64,000 nt of DNA. Source: Aquitalea aquatica (GTDB lineage: Bacteria; Pseudomonadota; Gammaproteobacteria; Burkholderiales; Chromobacteriaceae). Shown here piece after piece: positions 9,803-19,490 of this stretch. How positions within the stretch are numbered: position 1 is the stretch's first letter; every line of letters begins with the position of its first letter. Made by a program: the position numbers and the translations under genes. The notes under the pieces were generated by a model, which saw only the letters and a list, made by a program, of their open reading frames with translations, made no database searches and was not told the DNA's origin. Where the stretch lies: contig NZ_JACERN010000042.1 in assembly GCF_013911085.1 (NCBI RefSeq), positions 310,001-374,000 of the forward strand, in the 5' to 3' direction.

Positions 9803-10903
9803 ATGACGGAACGCTATATCGGACTGATGTCCGGCACCAGCCTTGATGGCGTGGACGCAGTTTTGCTGAGCATGGATGCACAAGGCCGTCCTCGTGTCGA
9901 AGCCGACAGCTTTCTGGCCTTCCCGCTGGAAATCCGCCAGCAGGTGCTTCAATTACAACCGGTCGGGCCAAACGAACTGGATCGTGCCGCACGGCTAGGA
10001 AATGAGCTGGCCCGGCTATATGCCGAAGTGGTTGCGCAACTACTGGCCGAACAGCGGCTCCCGCCCTCGGCCATTACGGCCATAGGCTGTCACGGCCAGA
10101 CCATCCGCCACGCCCCGCATGCAGGCTATACGCTGCAGATCGGCAATCATGCGCTACTGGCCGAGCTGTCCGGCATCGACGTCATCGGTGATTTCCGCAG
10201 CCGCGATGTGGCAGCCGGTGGCCATGGTGCACCGCTGGTGCCGGCCTTCCATCAGCATGTTTTTGCCAGTGAGACAGAAAATCGCGTCATCCTGAATATT
10301 GGCGGCATCAGCAATCTGACCCGTCTGGCCAGTGGTGCAGCTGTTATCGGCTTCGATTGCGGTCCGGGTAATATGCTGCTGGACGCCTGGTGCCAACGTC
10401 GCACCGGTGCCGGTTTTGATGCCAATGGCGACTGGGCCGCCAGCGGCCAGCTGCATGCGCCGCTATTGCAGCAGATGCTGAGTGAACCATTTTTCCGCTT
10501 GCCACCGCCCAAAAGTACCGGGCGTGACCTGTTCGATCTGGCTTGGCTGGAAGCGCAGCTGGTCCGGCAACCAGACATTCCAGCGGTCGATGTGCAGCAG
10601 ACCCTGTTGCAACTGACCGCCCACAGCATTGCCGACGCCATTAGCCGTCACTGCCCGGATACCCGCAGCGTCTATGTTTGTGGCGGTGGTGCACTTAATG
10701 GCGCGCTAATGCAGGCCCTGCAGCAGCAGCTGCCAGAGCTGCTCATCAGCAGCACCGCCGAACTGGGTTTGCCGGTACATCAGGTAGAAGCCGCCGCCTT
10801 CGCCTGGCTGGCCTGGTGTTTTTGTCAGCGGCAGTCCGCCAATCTGCCGGACGTTACCGGCGCCAGCGGACTGCGGGTGCTCGGTGCTCTCTATCCACGC
10901 TGA
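9803..10903 (+). CDS. anmK: anhydro-N-acetylmuramic acid kinase
   Basis: Encodes 366 residues from this ATG; an ATG at 9785 would add six residues and overlap the upstream stop, and is a fair alternative. It phosphorylates and hydrates 1,6-anhydroMurNAc to MurNAc-6-phosphate in cell-wall recycling. ASKHA-fold motifs are visible: GLMSGTSLDGVD at the N terminus, GCHGQTIRH, LNIGGISNLT, GFDCGPGNMLLD and VCGGGALNG. The downstream 94 bases contain a long imperfect hairpin and TATAAT before ftsK. Confidence 0.95.
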   Translation: MTERYIGLMSGTSLDGVDAVLLSMDAQGRPRVEADSFLAFPLEIRQQVLQLQPVGPNELDRAARLGNELARLYAEVVAQLLAEQRLPPSAITAIGCHGQTIRHAPHAGYTLQIGNHALLAELSGIDVIGDFRSRDVAAGGHGAPLVPAFHQHVFASETENRVILNIGGISNLTRLASGAAVIGFDCGPGNMLLDAWCQRRTGAGFDANGDWAASGQLHAPLLQQMLSEPFFRLPPPKSTGRDLFDLAWLEAQLVRQPDIPAVDVQQTLLQLTAHSIADAISRHCPDTRSVYVCGGGALNGALMQALQQQLPELLISSTAELGLPVHQVEAAAFAWLAWCFCQRQSANLPDVTGASGLRVLGALYPR

Positions 10904-10919
10904 GCCGGAGCACCGCCCG

Positions 10920-10959
10920 GTCGCCTGACAACGCCAGCCACTCTGAGTGGCCTTGTCAG
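10920..10959. repeat. nested inverted repeat between anmK and ftsK
   Basis: GCCTGACAA pairs with TTGTCAGGC and, inside, GCCACTC pairs with GAGTGGC, giving a long stem. No T-run follows, so it is not a clean terminator. A TATAAT hexamer begins right after it and could be the ftsK -10 box, but no matching -35 is evident. Confidence 0.5.
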
Positions 10960-10997
10960 GCTATAATCAGCCACTGTCATAGCCCATAACGAGAAAA

Positions 10998-13298
10998 ATG
11001 CGACTTTTCAAAAGAAAGGCCGTCGTCAAGAACAGTCAAACGCCATTGCCCCCCAAGCTTGCCAGCCTGCTGCGCGAAGCCTGGTGGTTGCTGATGGCCG
11101 TTGCTGCGGTCTACCTGGTGCTGGTGCTGGCCAGCTATTCCGCACAAGACCCTTCCTGGTCACATAGCTCCTCCGATCCTACCGTGCGCAACTACGGCGG
11201 CGCTTTCGGTGCCTGGCTGTCCGACATGCTGCTCTATGTATTCGGCCTGTCCGCCTGGTGGCTGGTGGTGTTCTGCCTGGTGGCCATCGCCTGGGGCTAC
11301 CGTCGTATGGAAACACTGGGTTTTCGCCTCAATCCGATGACGCTGGCCGCCATGGGCGGTTTTTTCCTGCTGTTGCTGTCCAGCTCCAGCGTGGAGGGCA
11401 TCGTCCTGGCCAGCAAGCAGCTGAACTTGCCGCTGACTGCCGGCGGCATGCTGGGACACTGGCTGGGCAAAGCCTTGTCGCATGGACTCGGACTGCCCGG
11501 TGCTTACCTGCTGTTATCGGTAACGGGAGCCATCGGTTTCTCCTTGTTCACAGGCCTGTCCTGGCTGGACATCATGGAGAAAATCGGCGGCACGCTGGAA
11601 GATGGCGCGCTCAAGCTGTGGCATGGCTGGCAGGCGCGCAAGGACCGGGAAATCGGTCGTGAAACCGCTCAGCAGCGCGAAGCCAAGGTCAGCACCGAAA
11701 AGAAAAAGCAGGAAGACAAGACCCCAGTACGCATCGAAGCCACCTTTGCCGAAGTACCGCTATCGCCCAAGGTGCAAAAGCCGGTTCAGCAATCGCTGTT
11801 TGCCGATCCCGACCGTGGCGAGCTGCCCGGCCTGAGCCTGCTGGAGGCACCCAAGGATCAGCATGAGCCGGTGTCCGCCGAGACCGTGGAGTACACCTCG
11901 CGCCTGATTGAACGCAAGCTGGCCGACTTCGGCGTGGATGTGAAAGTGATCGCTGCCTATCCCGGCCCGGTGATCACTCGCTACGAGATCGAACCGGCGG
12001 TCGGTGTCAAAGGCGCGCAAATCGTCAATCTGATGAAGGATCTGGCGCGCGCACTGTCATTGGTATCGGTACGGGTAGTGGAAACCATCCCTGGCAAGAC
12101 GTATATGGGCCTGGAACTGCCCAATCCGAAGCGGCAGATCGTGCGCCTGTCGGAAATCATCGGCTCCGATGGCTACCAGAACATGAGCTCTCGCCTGGCC
12201 ATTGCCGTCGGCAAGGACATTGCTGGTCAGCCCGTTACGGTGGACCTGGCCAAGATGCCGCACGTACTGGTGGCCGGCACCACTGGCTCGGGCAAATCGG
12301 TGGCTATCAACGCCATGATTTTGTCGCTGCTGTACAAGTCCACGGCACGTGAAGTACGCCTGATCATGGTCGACCCGAAAATGCTGGAATTGTCGGTCTA
12401 TGAAGGTATTCCGCACCTGCTGGCTCCCGTGGTCACCGACATGAAACAGGCCGCCAACGCGCTTAACTGGTGCGTGGGCGAAATGGAACGGCGCTACCGC
12501 TTGATGTCCAAGCTGGGCGTGCGCAACCTGGCCGGTTACAACCAGAAGATCAAGGATGCCGACAAGGCCGGCGAGAAACTCCCCAATCCTTTCAGCCTGA
12601 CCCCGGAAACCCCCGAGCCGCTCGACTCCCTGCCGCTGATCGTGGTGGTGATCGACGAACTGGCCGACCTGATGATGGTGGCCGGCAAGAAAATTGAAGA
12701 ACTGATCGCCCGCTTGGCCCAGAAAGCGCGTGCCGCCGGTATCCACTTGATCCTGGCGACCCAGCGCCCGTCGGTAGACGTGATTACCGGCCTGATCAAG
12801 GCCAATATTCCGACACGGATTGCCTTTCAGGTGTCCAGCAAGATCGACAGTCGCACTATTCTCGACCAGATGGGCGCTGAGGCCTTGCTGGGGCAAGGTG
12901 ACATGCTTTATCTTCCGCCAGGCTCCGGCTACCCCAACCGGGTACACGGTGCTTTTGTTGCCGATGACGAAGTGCATCACGTGGTGGAATTCCTCAAGAC
13001 CACCGGCGAGCCCGACTACATTGAAGGCATACTCAGCGGCCAGAGCGAGGCTGACGAGGGTGCCGCCGCCAGTGGCGGCGATGTCGATGGCAGCGGCGAA
13101 TCCGACCCCTTGTACGACGAAGCTGTTGCCATCGTGGTCAAAACCCGCAAGGCTTCCATTTCTTCGGTGCAGCGGCATTTGCGCATAGGCTATAACCGCG
13201 CAGCGCGGCTGATCGAACAAATGGAAAGCGCAGGCCTGGTTTCCGCCATGGAAACCAATGGCAATCGCACGGTATTGGCGCCGGCACGCGAGGACTAA
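10998..13298 (+). CDS. ftsK: DNA translocase FtsK
   Basis: A 766-residue septal DNA pump. Four or five N-terminal membrane helices (about 25-180) anchor it at the divisome. A short charged linker leads to the motor: Walker A GTTGSGKS near residues 424-431, [16 protein letters not shown], and Walker B in [14 protein letters not shown]. The C-terminal gamma domain (about 695-766) is a winged helix that reads KOPS and activates XerCD at dif. The linker is short, as in other beta-proteobacteria. A phage gene in this same window carries an almost identical gamma domain (39069-39749). Confidence 0.97.
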   Translation: MRLFKRKAVVKNSQTPLPPKLASLLREAWWLLMAVAAVYLVLVLASYSAQDPSWSHSSSDPTVRNYGGAFGAWLSDMLLYVFGLSAWWLVVFCLVAIAWGYRRMETLGFRLNPMTLAAMGGFFLLLLSSSSVEGIVLASKQLNLPLTAGGMLGHWLGKALSHGLGLPGAYLLLSVTGAIGFSLFTGLSWLDIMEKIGGTLEDGALKLWHGWQARKDREIGRETAQQREAKVSTEKKKQEDKTPVRIEATFAEVPLSPKVQKPVQQSLFADPDRGELPGLSLLEAPKDQHEPVSAETVEYTSRLIERKLADFGVDVKVIAAYPGPVITRYEIEPAVGVKGAQIVNLMKDLARALSLVSVRVVETIPGKTYMGLELPNPKRQIVRLSEIIGSDGYQNMSSRLAIAVGKDIAGQPVTVDLAKMPHVLVAGTTGSGKSVAINAMILSLLYKSTAREVRLIMVDPKMLELSVYEGIPHLLAPVVTDMKQAANALNWCVGEMERRYRLMSKLGVRNLAGYNQKIKDADKAGEKLPNPFSLTPETPEPLDSLPLIVVVIDELADLMMVAGKKIEELIARLAQKARAAGIHLILATQRPSVDVITGLIKANIPTRIAFQVSSKIDSRTILDQMGAEALLGQGDMLYLPPGSGYPNRVHGAFVADDEVHHVVEFLKTTGEPDYIEGILSGQSEADEGAAASGGDVDGSGESDPLYDEAVAIVVKTRKASISSVQRHLRIGYNRAARLIEQMESAGLVSAMETNGNRTVLAPARED

Positions 13299-13384
13299 AC
13301 CGGCAGCGCCAGCCATGCAGCAAGACAACTCGGCCACCGGCTATCCTGCCGGTGGCGCAACCCAGCATCGGTAGCGAGAAACCC

Positions 13385-14473
13385 ATGTCCGGATACCTTC
13401 CAGAACCTCCCTTCAGTCACGACTCCTCCGCCAAGACCGGCATTTTGCTGATTAACCTGGGTACGCCAACGGCCCCCACCGGCCAGGCTGTGCGCCCATA
13501 TCTCAAGCAATTCCTCTCCGACACCCGGGTTATCGAAATTCCCAAAGCCGTCTGGTGGTTGATTCTGAATGGCATCATCCTCAATGTGCGGCCGAAAAAA
13601 TCTGCCGAAAAATACGCCAGCATCTGGAGCAAGGACGGCTCGCCGCTGTTGGTGAACACCCGCAAGCAGACCAGCCTGCTCAAGGGCCTGCTGGGCGAAC
13701 AGGGTGTGCGCAATATTGTGGTCGACTACGCCATGCGCTACGGCCAGCCATCGGTTGAAAGCGTCATTCAGAACATGCGCGCCCAGGGCGTGGACAAGCT
13801 GCTGGTACTACCCCTGTATCCGCAATACGCTGGTTCATCCAGTGCTACCGCCCTGGATGATGTATTCCGCGTACTGATGAAGCTGCGCAACATGCCCGAG
13901 CTGCGCACGGTACGTCACTTTCATGACGATCCAGGCTATATCGACGCACTGGCGCAACAAGTGCAGGCGCACTGGCAGCAGAATGGCCGGGCAGAAAAAT
14001 TACTGATGAGCTTTCATGGCGTGCCACGTTTCACACTGGATAAGGGCGACCCCTATCACTGCGAATGCCTGAAGACCGGGCGCTTGCTGGCCGAACGACT
14101 GGGCTTGAACAAGGAACAATACGTGGTGAGTTTCCAGAGCCGCTTTGGACGTGCCGAATGGCTGCAGCCCTATACCAGCGCCACGCTGGAGCAATTGGGC
14201 AAGGCCTGCACCAAAAGTCTGGATGTGATTTGCCCTGGCTTTGTCTCCGACTGTCTGGAAACACTGGAAGAAATCGCCATGGAAGGAAAACACAGCTTCC
14301 AGAGCAGTGGTGGCGGCGAATTTCGCTACATCTCTTGCCTGAATGACAGCCCGCAATGGATTGCTGCGCTGGCAGGCATTGTGGGGAAAAATCTTCAAGG
14401 ATGGCAGGAAGTTATAGAACAAGATACCGCCAAGCGCCAGCAGCGCGCGCAGTCGCTTGGGGCCAAGAGCTGA
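13385..14473 (+). CDS. hemH: ferrochelatase
   Basis: Encodes 362 residues. It inserts Fe2+ into protoporphyrin IX, the last step of haem synthesis. The family signature MSFHGVP contains the catalytic histidine near residue 210, and the C-terminal [12 protein letters not shown] has the conserved acidic residue. The N terminus [13 protein letters not shown] is typical. The ATG was chosen after GAGAAACCC; the reading frame extends 11 codons upstream without support. It lies 86 bases after ftsK on the same strand. Confidence 0.95.
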   Translation: MSGYLPEPPFSHDSSAKTGILLINLGTPTAPTGQAVRPYLKQFLSDTRVIEIPKAVWWLILNGIILNVRPKKSAEKYASIWSKDGSPLLVNTRKQTSLLKGLLGEQGVRNIVVDYAMRYGQPSVESVIQNMRAQGVDKLLVLPLYPQYAGSSSATALDDVFRVLMKLRNMPELRTVRHFHDDPGYIDALAQQVQAHWQQNGRAEKLLMSFHGVPRFTLDKGDPYHCECLKTGRLLAERLGLNKEQYVVSFQSRFGRAEWLQPYTSATLEQLGKACTKSLDVICPGFVSDCLETLEEIAMEGKHSFQSSGGGEFRYISCLNDSPQWIAALAGIVGKNLQGWQEVIEQDTAKRQQRAQSLGAKS

Positions 14474-14513
14474 CCTTCGAAAAAATAAATTTTAAACGCC
14501 CGAATAAACCCCG

Positions 14514-14543
14514 TTGACACTCGCGCAAACTGCTCCCCATAAT
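14514..14543 (+). promoter_or_regulatory. sigma-70 promoter and structured leader of the first binding-protein gene
   Basis: TTGACA, an 18-base spacer and CATAAT. About 115 bases of leader follow, with a small hairpin (CCATTC/GAATGG at about 14559-14576) and a longer pairing between CCTGA and TCAGG segments. The ribosome-binding site is AGGGGAAATAAAAT. Confidence 0.65.
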
Positions 14544-14666
14544 CAGCGCAGCTGGTAGCCATTCCAAAAGAATGGCCTGAATCAGTAATGGGTAAGGTCT
14601 GAATTTTAATCAGGCTGCCCGCAGAGATCGCCAAGTCTACATAGATAAGATCAGGGGAAATAAAAT

Positions 14667-15884
14667 ATGAATAAGTATGCTCGTCTGAGCCTCATCGCTG
14701 CTGCTGCCATGACCCTGGCTGCTTGCGGCAAACAAGAGCAACCGGCCGCTACCGACGCCTCCGCTCCCGCTGCTGCGGCTAGCACTGGTGGCGACGTGAC
14801 CGTGAAGATCGGTCAGGTATCCCCGATGTCCGGCCCGATCTCGCATCTGGGCAAAGACAACGAATTTGGCGCCAAGCTGGCCATCGAAGACCTGAACGCT
14901 GAAGGCGTTGAGATCGGCGGCAAGAAAGTCAAGTTCGAACTGGTTTCCGAAGATGACCAGGGCGATCCGAAAATCGGCACCCAGGTTGCTCAGCGCCTGG
15001 TTGATGCTGGCGTAGTCGGCGTGGTAGGTCACCTGAACTCCGGCACCACCATCCCGGCTTCCAAGATCTATTCTGACGCAGGCCTGCCGCAAATTTCCCC
15101 GTCGGCTACCAACCCGGACTACACCAAGCAAGGCTTCAAGACCACCTTCCGCGTAATCGCTAACGACGTGCAGCAAGGCACGGCGCTGGGTCAGTTCGCC
15201 GCTGACGGCCTGAAAGCCAAGAAGGTCGCCATCATCGACGACCGTACCGCTTACGGCCAAGGCCTGGCCGACGAGTTTGAAAAAGCCGTCAAGGCCAAGG
15301 GCGTGGATGTGGTTAAACGCGAGTTCACCACCAACACTGCTACTGACTTCAATGCCATTCTGACCTCCATCAAGGCTACCAAGCCGGACGTCATCTTCTA
15401 CGGCGGCATGGACGCTCAAGCCGGCCCGCTGGCCAAGCAGATGAGCCGTCTGGGTATCAAGGCCAAGCTGATGGGTGGCGATGGCTGGCAAACTCCGGAA
15501 TTCATCAAGCTGGCTGGTGATGCTTCCGAAGGTCAGTTCTCCTCCAGCTGCGGTGTTCCGCGCGACAAGATGCCGGGTTTTGCTGCCTTCAACGACAAGT
15601 TCAAGGCCAAGTTCAACACCGAAGTACAAATCTACGCTCCGTATGAATACGATGCCGTACGTGTACTGGTTGACTCGATGAAGCGTGCCAAGTCCACCGA
15701 TCCTAAGGTATACCTGCCGGAAGTGGGCAAGACCGACTACACCGGCGTAACCGGCAAGATCACCTTTGACGACAAGGGCGACATCAAAAATGGTGCCGTT
15801 ACCGTGTATCAGGTCAAGGGCGGCAAGTGGGAAGTGGTATCCACTGTCGGCGGCGCACCTGCTGCCGCCAGCGCAGCTCAGTAA
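14667..15884 (+). CDS. branched-chain amino-acid-type ABC transporter substrate-binding lipoprotein
   Basis: A 405-residue lipoprotein. A signal peptide ends in the lipobox LAAC with C20, then an Ala/Ser-rich tether, then a two-lobed periplasmic binding fold of the LivJ/LivK type (peripla_BP_6), including GQVSPMSGPISHLGKDNEFG and FYGGMDAQAGP. LivJ-family proteins deliver amino acids or related ligands to an ABC permease, but no permease or ATPase gene is nearby. It ends in the same AAASAAQ tail as its neighbour at 16164, pointing to tandem duplication. Own promoter and own terminator; the ligand is unknown. Confidence 0.88.
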   Translation: MNKYARLSLIAAAAMTLAACGKQEQPAATDASAPAAAASTGGDVTVKIGQVSPMSGPISHLGKDNEFGAKLAIEDLNAEGVEIGGKKVKFELVSEDDQGDPKIGTQVAQRLVDAGVVGVVGHLNSGTTIPASKIYSDAGLPQISPSATNPDYTKQGFKTTFRVIANDVQQGTALGQFAADGLKAKKVAIIDDRTAYGQGLADEFEKAVKAKGVDVVKREFTTNTATDFNAILTSIKATKPDVIFYGGMDAQAGPLAKQMSRLGIKAKLMGGDGWQTPEFIKLAGDASEGQFSSSCGVPRDKMPGFAAFNDKFKAKFNTEVQIYAPYEYDAVRVLVDSMKRAKSTDPKVYLPEVGKTDYTGVTGKITFDDKGDIKNGAVTVYQVKGGKWEVVSTVGGAPAAASAAQ

Positions 15885-15903
15885 TCCCCTCTCGCATCAC
15901 CAG

Positions 15904-15932
15904 AAAAGCGCAGCTTCGGCTGCGCTTTTTTT
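15904..15932 (+). terminator. rho-independent terminator
   Basis: Stem AGCGCAGC / GCTGCGCT with TTCG tetraloop and seven Ts. Confidence 0.95.
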
Positions 15933-16163
15933 ATGTCTGGCATTGAGTGGAGGCGGCTATTTTCACGGCAGACTGATCTGGATCAGCCACAAAGGTTGAC
16001 GAAATGCTGCGGAACAACAAAAATGTCCGGGTCAGTGGCGTAGATTGTATCCAGTCCGTGCCATCAACAGACCCCACCACCCCCGGGGTGTGCTGACATG
16101 AAATGCCAAAAGCTTTCGTGGCGAATGACCCTCATCCAATTCTAATTAGACCAGGGCATTTCC

Positions 16164-17366
16164 ATGTATCTCCCGCGTATTACCCTTATCACCGCCGCCG
16201 TGCTGGCACTGGCTGCCTGCAGCAAGCAAGACGCAGCCGCTCCGCAACAAAACGCATCTGCCGGCGCTGCCGCCAGCGATGCAGTCATCGTCAAGATCGG
16301 CTCTGCCAATCCGCTGACCGGCCCGTTCGCCCACTGGGGCCGCGATGCCGACAATGGCGTGAAGCTGGCTGCCGAAGAAGCTAGCGCAGAAAACCTCAAG
16401 CTGGACGGCAAGCCGGTAAAGTTTGAAGTGGTGTCCGAAGATGACCAGGCAGACCCGAAAACTGCCACTCAGGTGGCGCAGCGCTTTGTCGACAACAAGG
16501 TTGCCGGTGTAATTGGTCACCTGACTTCTGGCGCAGCGATTCCGGCCTCCAAAATCTACTCCGACGCAGGCATTCCGATGATTGCCGGTTCGGTAACCAG
16601 CCCCAAGTTCACCGAACAAGGCTTCAAGAACACCTTCCGCATCATTGCCAATGACCAGCAGCAGGGACAGGCGCTGGCCAAATTTGCGGTGGGCGACCTG
16701 AAGCGCGCGCGCATTGCCATCATCGATGACCGCACCACCTACGGCCAAGGCTTGGCTGATGACTTCGCCAAATCGGTGGAAGCCGCCGGCGGCAAGGTCG
16801 TCAAACGTGAATTCACCACCAATAGCGCCACTGACTTCATGGCCATTCTCACCTCCATCAAGGGTGAAAAGCCGGATCTGGTGTTCTACGGCGGCATGGA
16901 TGCCCAGGCTGGCCCGATGGTGAAGCAGATGCGCAAACTGGGCATTACCGCTGACTTCATGGGTGCCGATGGCGTGAATACCGCCGAATTCGGCAAGCTG
17001 GGTGGCAAGGATGCCGATGGCAGCTACGCTTCCAGCGCTGGCGCACCCAAGGAAAACATGCCGGGCTTTGCTGCTTTCAACGACAAGTTCAAAAAGCGCT
17101 TCAATGCCGAAATCCAGGCTTACGCACCGTACACCTACGATGCCACCCGCGTGATGATCGAAGCCATGAAGCGTGCCGGCTCGGCTGATCCGGCCAAGTA
17201 CCTGCCGGAAGTGGCCAAGACCAAGCTGCAAGGCGTGACCGGTGAAATCGCCTTCGACCCCAAGGGCAATATCATGAATGGTACGGTTTCCCTGTATCAG
17301 CTCAAGAACGGCAAGTGGGAATCGGTGGCCAAGCCGGCCGCAGCAGCAGCCAGCGCAGCGCAATAA
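16164..17366 (+). CDS. paralogous LivJ-type substrate-binding lipoprotein
   Basis: A 400-residue lipoprotein with lipobox LAAC (C19), an Ala-rich tether and a LivJ-like two-lobed fold. It is clearly paralogous to the preceding gene: shared DDRTxYGQGLAD, VVKREFTTN, FYGGMDAQAGP, MPGFAAFNDKF and the C-terminal AAAASAAQ. Codon use is like the host. The separating 279 bases hold the upstream terminator and the presumed promoter (a TTGACG at 15997 is the best -35 candidate, without a good -10). It has its own terminator, so each copy is an independent unit. Ligand unknown. Confidence 0.88.
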   Translation: MYLPRITLITAAVLALAACSKQDAAAPQQNASAGAAASDAVIVKIGSANPLTGPFAHWGRDADNGVKLAAEEASAENLKLDGKPVKFEVVSEDDQADPKTATQVAQRFVDNKVAGVIGHLTSGAAIPASKIYSDAGIPMIAGSVTSPKFTEQGFKNTFRIIANDQQQGQALAKFAVGDLKRARIAIIDDRTTYGQGLADDFAKSVEAAGGKVVKREFTTNSATDFMAILTSIKGEKPDLVFYGGMDAQAGPMVKQMRKLGITADFMGADGVNTAEFGKLGGKDADGSYASSAGAPKENMPGFAAFNDKFKKRFNAEIQAYAPYTYDATRVMIEAMKRAGSADPAKYLPEVAKTKLQGVTGEIAFDPKGNIMNGTVSLYQLKNGKWESVAKPAAAAASAAQ

Positions 17367-17388
17367 GCATTTGCGTGATCGCCAAAGA

Positions 17389-17416
17389 AAAACGGCAGCC
17401 ATAAGCTGCCGTTTTT
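17389..17416. terminator. rho-independent terminator shared by converging genes
   Basis: Stem AACGGCAGC / GCTGCCGTT, five-base loop, A-run before and T-run after. It serves the binding-protein gene on the plus strand and the crotonase gene on the minus strand. Confidence 0.9.
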
Positions 17417-17432
17417 CATGTAGCGCACCAGC

Positions 17433-18245
17433 TCAGTCGCGGAAGGTTGCGGTTTGGCGCGTCATCATGGCCATGCCGGCCTGCTGGATGTCTTCTGACA
17501 GCAGCATGGCGGCATTCCAGGTAGCTACGTGATTCAGGCTGTCTGCCACGCTGTGGTCACGCGCGTAATTAAGCATTTCCTTGCTGCCACGCACTGCCAG
17601 CGGCGACTTGCCCGCCATCAGTCGTGCGGTTTCCAGTGCTGCGGCCAGTACGCTGTCGGCATCCGGCAGCAGCCTATTCACCAGACGGATGGCTAGCGCC
17701 TCTTCGGCACCCACATCGCGTCCGGTCAGCGCCATTTCCCGTGCCATGCCCTGCCCGACCACGCCAGGCAAACGCTGCAGCGTACCCACATCGGCCACCA
17801 TGCCGATATCCACTTCGCGCACGCCAAATACGGCATCGGCTGCGGCAAAGCGGAAATCAGCCGCCAGTGCAATATCCAGCCCACCACCCAGACAGGCACC
17901 ATGAATGGCCGCCACAACGGGTTTGCGACAATGCTCCAGACTAGAAACGGTGTCCTGCAGCTGCAAGATGAGTCGCCGCAGCTTTTCGCGCTTGCGTCCT
18001 TCGCAGTCATCCGCAATCTCCGACTGGATACCCATCAGCATGGCCAAATCAATGCCGGAGCAAAAATGCCGGCCCTGCCCGGCCAGCACCACCGCACGCA
18101 CGGTCGGCTCGGCGTCTGCCCACTCCATCACCGCCTGTAGTTCCAGCCACATGGCCTGATTCAGCGCATTGGCCTTGTCGGCGCGGTTGAAGCGCACCAG
18201 CGCCACTTTGTCCTGCTGTTCGACGCTAAAGGTCTGCCATTGCAT
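17433..18245 (-). CDS. crotonase family protein, probable delta3,5-delta2,4-dienoyl-CoA isomerase
   Basis: Encodes 270 residues from the ATG behind AGGAGCAGACG. The fold is that of enoyl-CoA hydratases (HFCSGIDLAML, GACLGGGLDIALAADFRF). Residues D124, E144 and D152 fall at the same spacing as the D176/E196/D204 triad of mammalian dienoyl-CoA isomerase, and VREVDIGMVADVGTLQRLP resembles that enzyme rather than a hydratase. It would act on odd-numbered double bonds in beta-oxidation. It heads toward the same terminator as its convergent neighbour and follows the DUF4442 and TetR genes. Confidence 0.8.
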   Translation of the reverse strand: MQWQTFSVEQQDKVALVRFNRADKANALNQAMWLELQAVMEWADAEPTVRAVVLAGQGRHFCSGIDLAMLMGIQSEIADDCEGRKREKLRRLILQLQDTVSSLEHCRKPVVAAIHGACLGGGLDIALAADFRFAAADAVFGVREVDIGMVADVGTLQRLPGVVGQGMAREMALTGRDVGAEEALAIRLVNRLLPDADSVLAAALETARLMAGKSPLAVRGSKEMLNYARDHSVADSLNHVATWNAAMLLSEDIQQAGMAMMTRQTATFRD

Positions 18246-18255
18246 CGTCTGCTCC

Positions 18256-18756
18256 TTATTGCGGCCGCTTCTTGGGAATCCACACCCACACCATCTCGCA
18301 CTGGATGGGCGACTCACCAGACTCGTCAGTTACCGTGACTTCAACCAGGGTTTCACCTTTATCAATATGGTACAGGTCGCGAATCTGTGCATCGCTCAAG
18401 GTGGCCACGGCCCGCATATCGCCTTGGGAACGCTTGGTGTAATTCACCTTCATCGACTTGAGCAGCATCAGCTTGTCATCCGGCACATTCATGCCCACCA
18501 CGAAGCCGCTGGCTGTTTCGGCCAGCAAGGCCATGGCTGCAGCGTGCACACCCTTGATATGGTTCTGCACCTTGCGCTGGTTGCGGATAGATACGGTCAG
18601 CTTCGTGTGATCAACCTGCTCGAAGCGCAGTCCGGATGTGGCAAGAAATGGCACCAAGCGGCCAAACAACAGGGAAAGTACCCTGCTGCGCAGGCCAACC
18701 GGTAGTTTCCCCACCTTGTCGGCGATGCGGCTCATGCTGTTTTTCTGATAATCCAT
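18256..18756 (-). CDS. DUF4442 hotdog-fold thioesterase-like protein
   Basis: Encodes 166 residues. The segment NHIKGVHAAAMALLAETASG has the hotdog helix seen in DUF4442/YiiD-like proteins related to acyl-CoA thioesterases. No signal peptide. The stop lies 10 bases from the crotonase start on the same strand, and a TetR gene lies just upstream, so this looks like a small fatty-acyl-CoA metabolism operon. Substrate unknown. Confidence 0.8.
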   Translation of the reverse strand: MDYQKNSMSRIADKVGKLPVGLRSRVLSLLFGRLVPFLATSGLRFEQVDHTKLTVSIRNQRKVQNHIKGVHAAAMALLAETASGFVVGMNVPDDKLMLLKSMKVNYTKRSQGDMRAVATLSDAQIRDLYHIDKGETLVEVTVTDESGESPIQCEMVWVWIPKKRPQ

Positions 18757-18779
18757 GCGTGTTAGCCCTCTTTGTTATG

Positions 18780-19370
18780 TCATGGAAGTGGAGTGGCCAG
18801 GCCCAGCAAGGCCCGGATTTGAATCTTCAGTGCCGGCAATACTGTTTGATCGGTGCGGGCAAGTTGCAAGCCGCCCTGCAAGGCGGCCAGCATCAGCAAG
18901 CCCATCGCCTGCGGGGTGCCGCCATAATGCATGCTGCCATCAGCACGCCCTGCTTCGGCGATACGTACCGCCCAGTCACGCATCTCGTCGACGAAGGCAT
19001 TGGCTTCTGCCTGCATCTCGGGTGGCAAGGTCTGGTATTCGGTCGTCAGGATGCCACTAGGGCAGATTTGCTGGTCATGCTCGAAATAAGCATCGGTCAG
19101 CGTGAAGTAGCGCTCCAGTTGCTGCTGCGGGGCCAGCGTGTGCTGAGCATCGACAAAGCGCTGGAAACGGCGGCGATAACGCTGGATCAGCGCTACGCCC
19201 AGATCGGTCTTCTTGGGGTAGTGATAGTGGATGGCGGCATTGCGCACCCCCAGCTCCGAACTGATGTGCTGGTAGCTGAAAGCATTGAAGCCGCGCGTCA
19301 GCAATAGCTGCTCGGCAATATCGAGAATGCGTTTGCTGGTATCGTTTTTGGCATCGGCGGCAGGTTTCAT
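18780..19370 (-). CDS. TetR/AcrR family transcriptional regulator
   Basis: Encodes 196 residues with an N-terminal helix-turn-helix (about 12-58; FSYQHISSELGVRNAAIHYHYPKK) and a C-terminal ligand domain. The length and SYQHISSELGV recognition region suit the TetR family. It is the first gene of the minus-strand run with the DUF4442 and crotonase genes, which it probably regulates together with itself. A palindrome, CTTACT-GGTT-AGTAAG, lies 13 bases before the start. A fatty acyl-CoA effector is a guess from the neighbours. Confidence 0.9.
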   Translation of the reverse strand: MKPAADAKNDTSKRILDIAEQLLLTRGFNAFSYQHISSELGVRNAAIHYHYPKKTDLGVALIQRYRRRFQRFVDAQHTLAPQQQLERYFTLTDAYFEHDQQICPSGILTTEYQTLPPEMQAEANAFVDEMRDWAVRIAEAGRADGSMHYGGTPQAMGLLMLAALQGGLQLARTDQTVLPALKIQIRALLGLATPLP

Positions 19371-19382
19371 GCGGAAACTCTA

Positions 19383-19398
19383 CTTACTGGTTAGTAAG
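19383..19398. promoter_or_regulatory. candidate TetR operator
   Basis: Perfect inverted repeat CTTACT-N4-AGTAAG placed immediately upstream of the tetR start codon, the usual position of an autoregulatory operator. Confidence 0.65.
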
Positions 19399-19490
19399 GT
19401 GTCAATCCAATACCCCTGAAAGCTGGACAGGCTTAGCGTATCAGTTATGATGGAAGGCATTTGGCCAACCCTGAGACCGGACCTTTTCCG

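Noticed and set aside
10920-10959. Terminator between anmK and ftsK
   Set aside because: The long inverted repeat lacks a T-run, so I list it as a repeat rather than a terminator.
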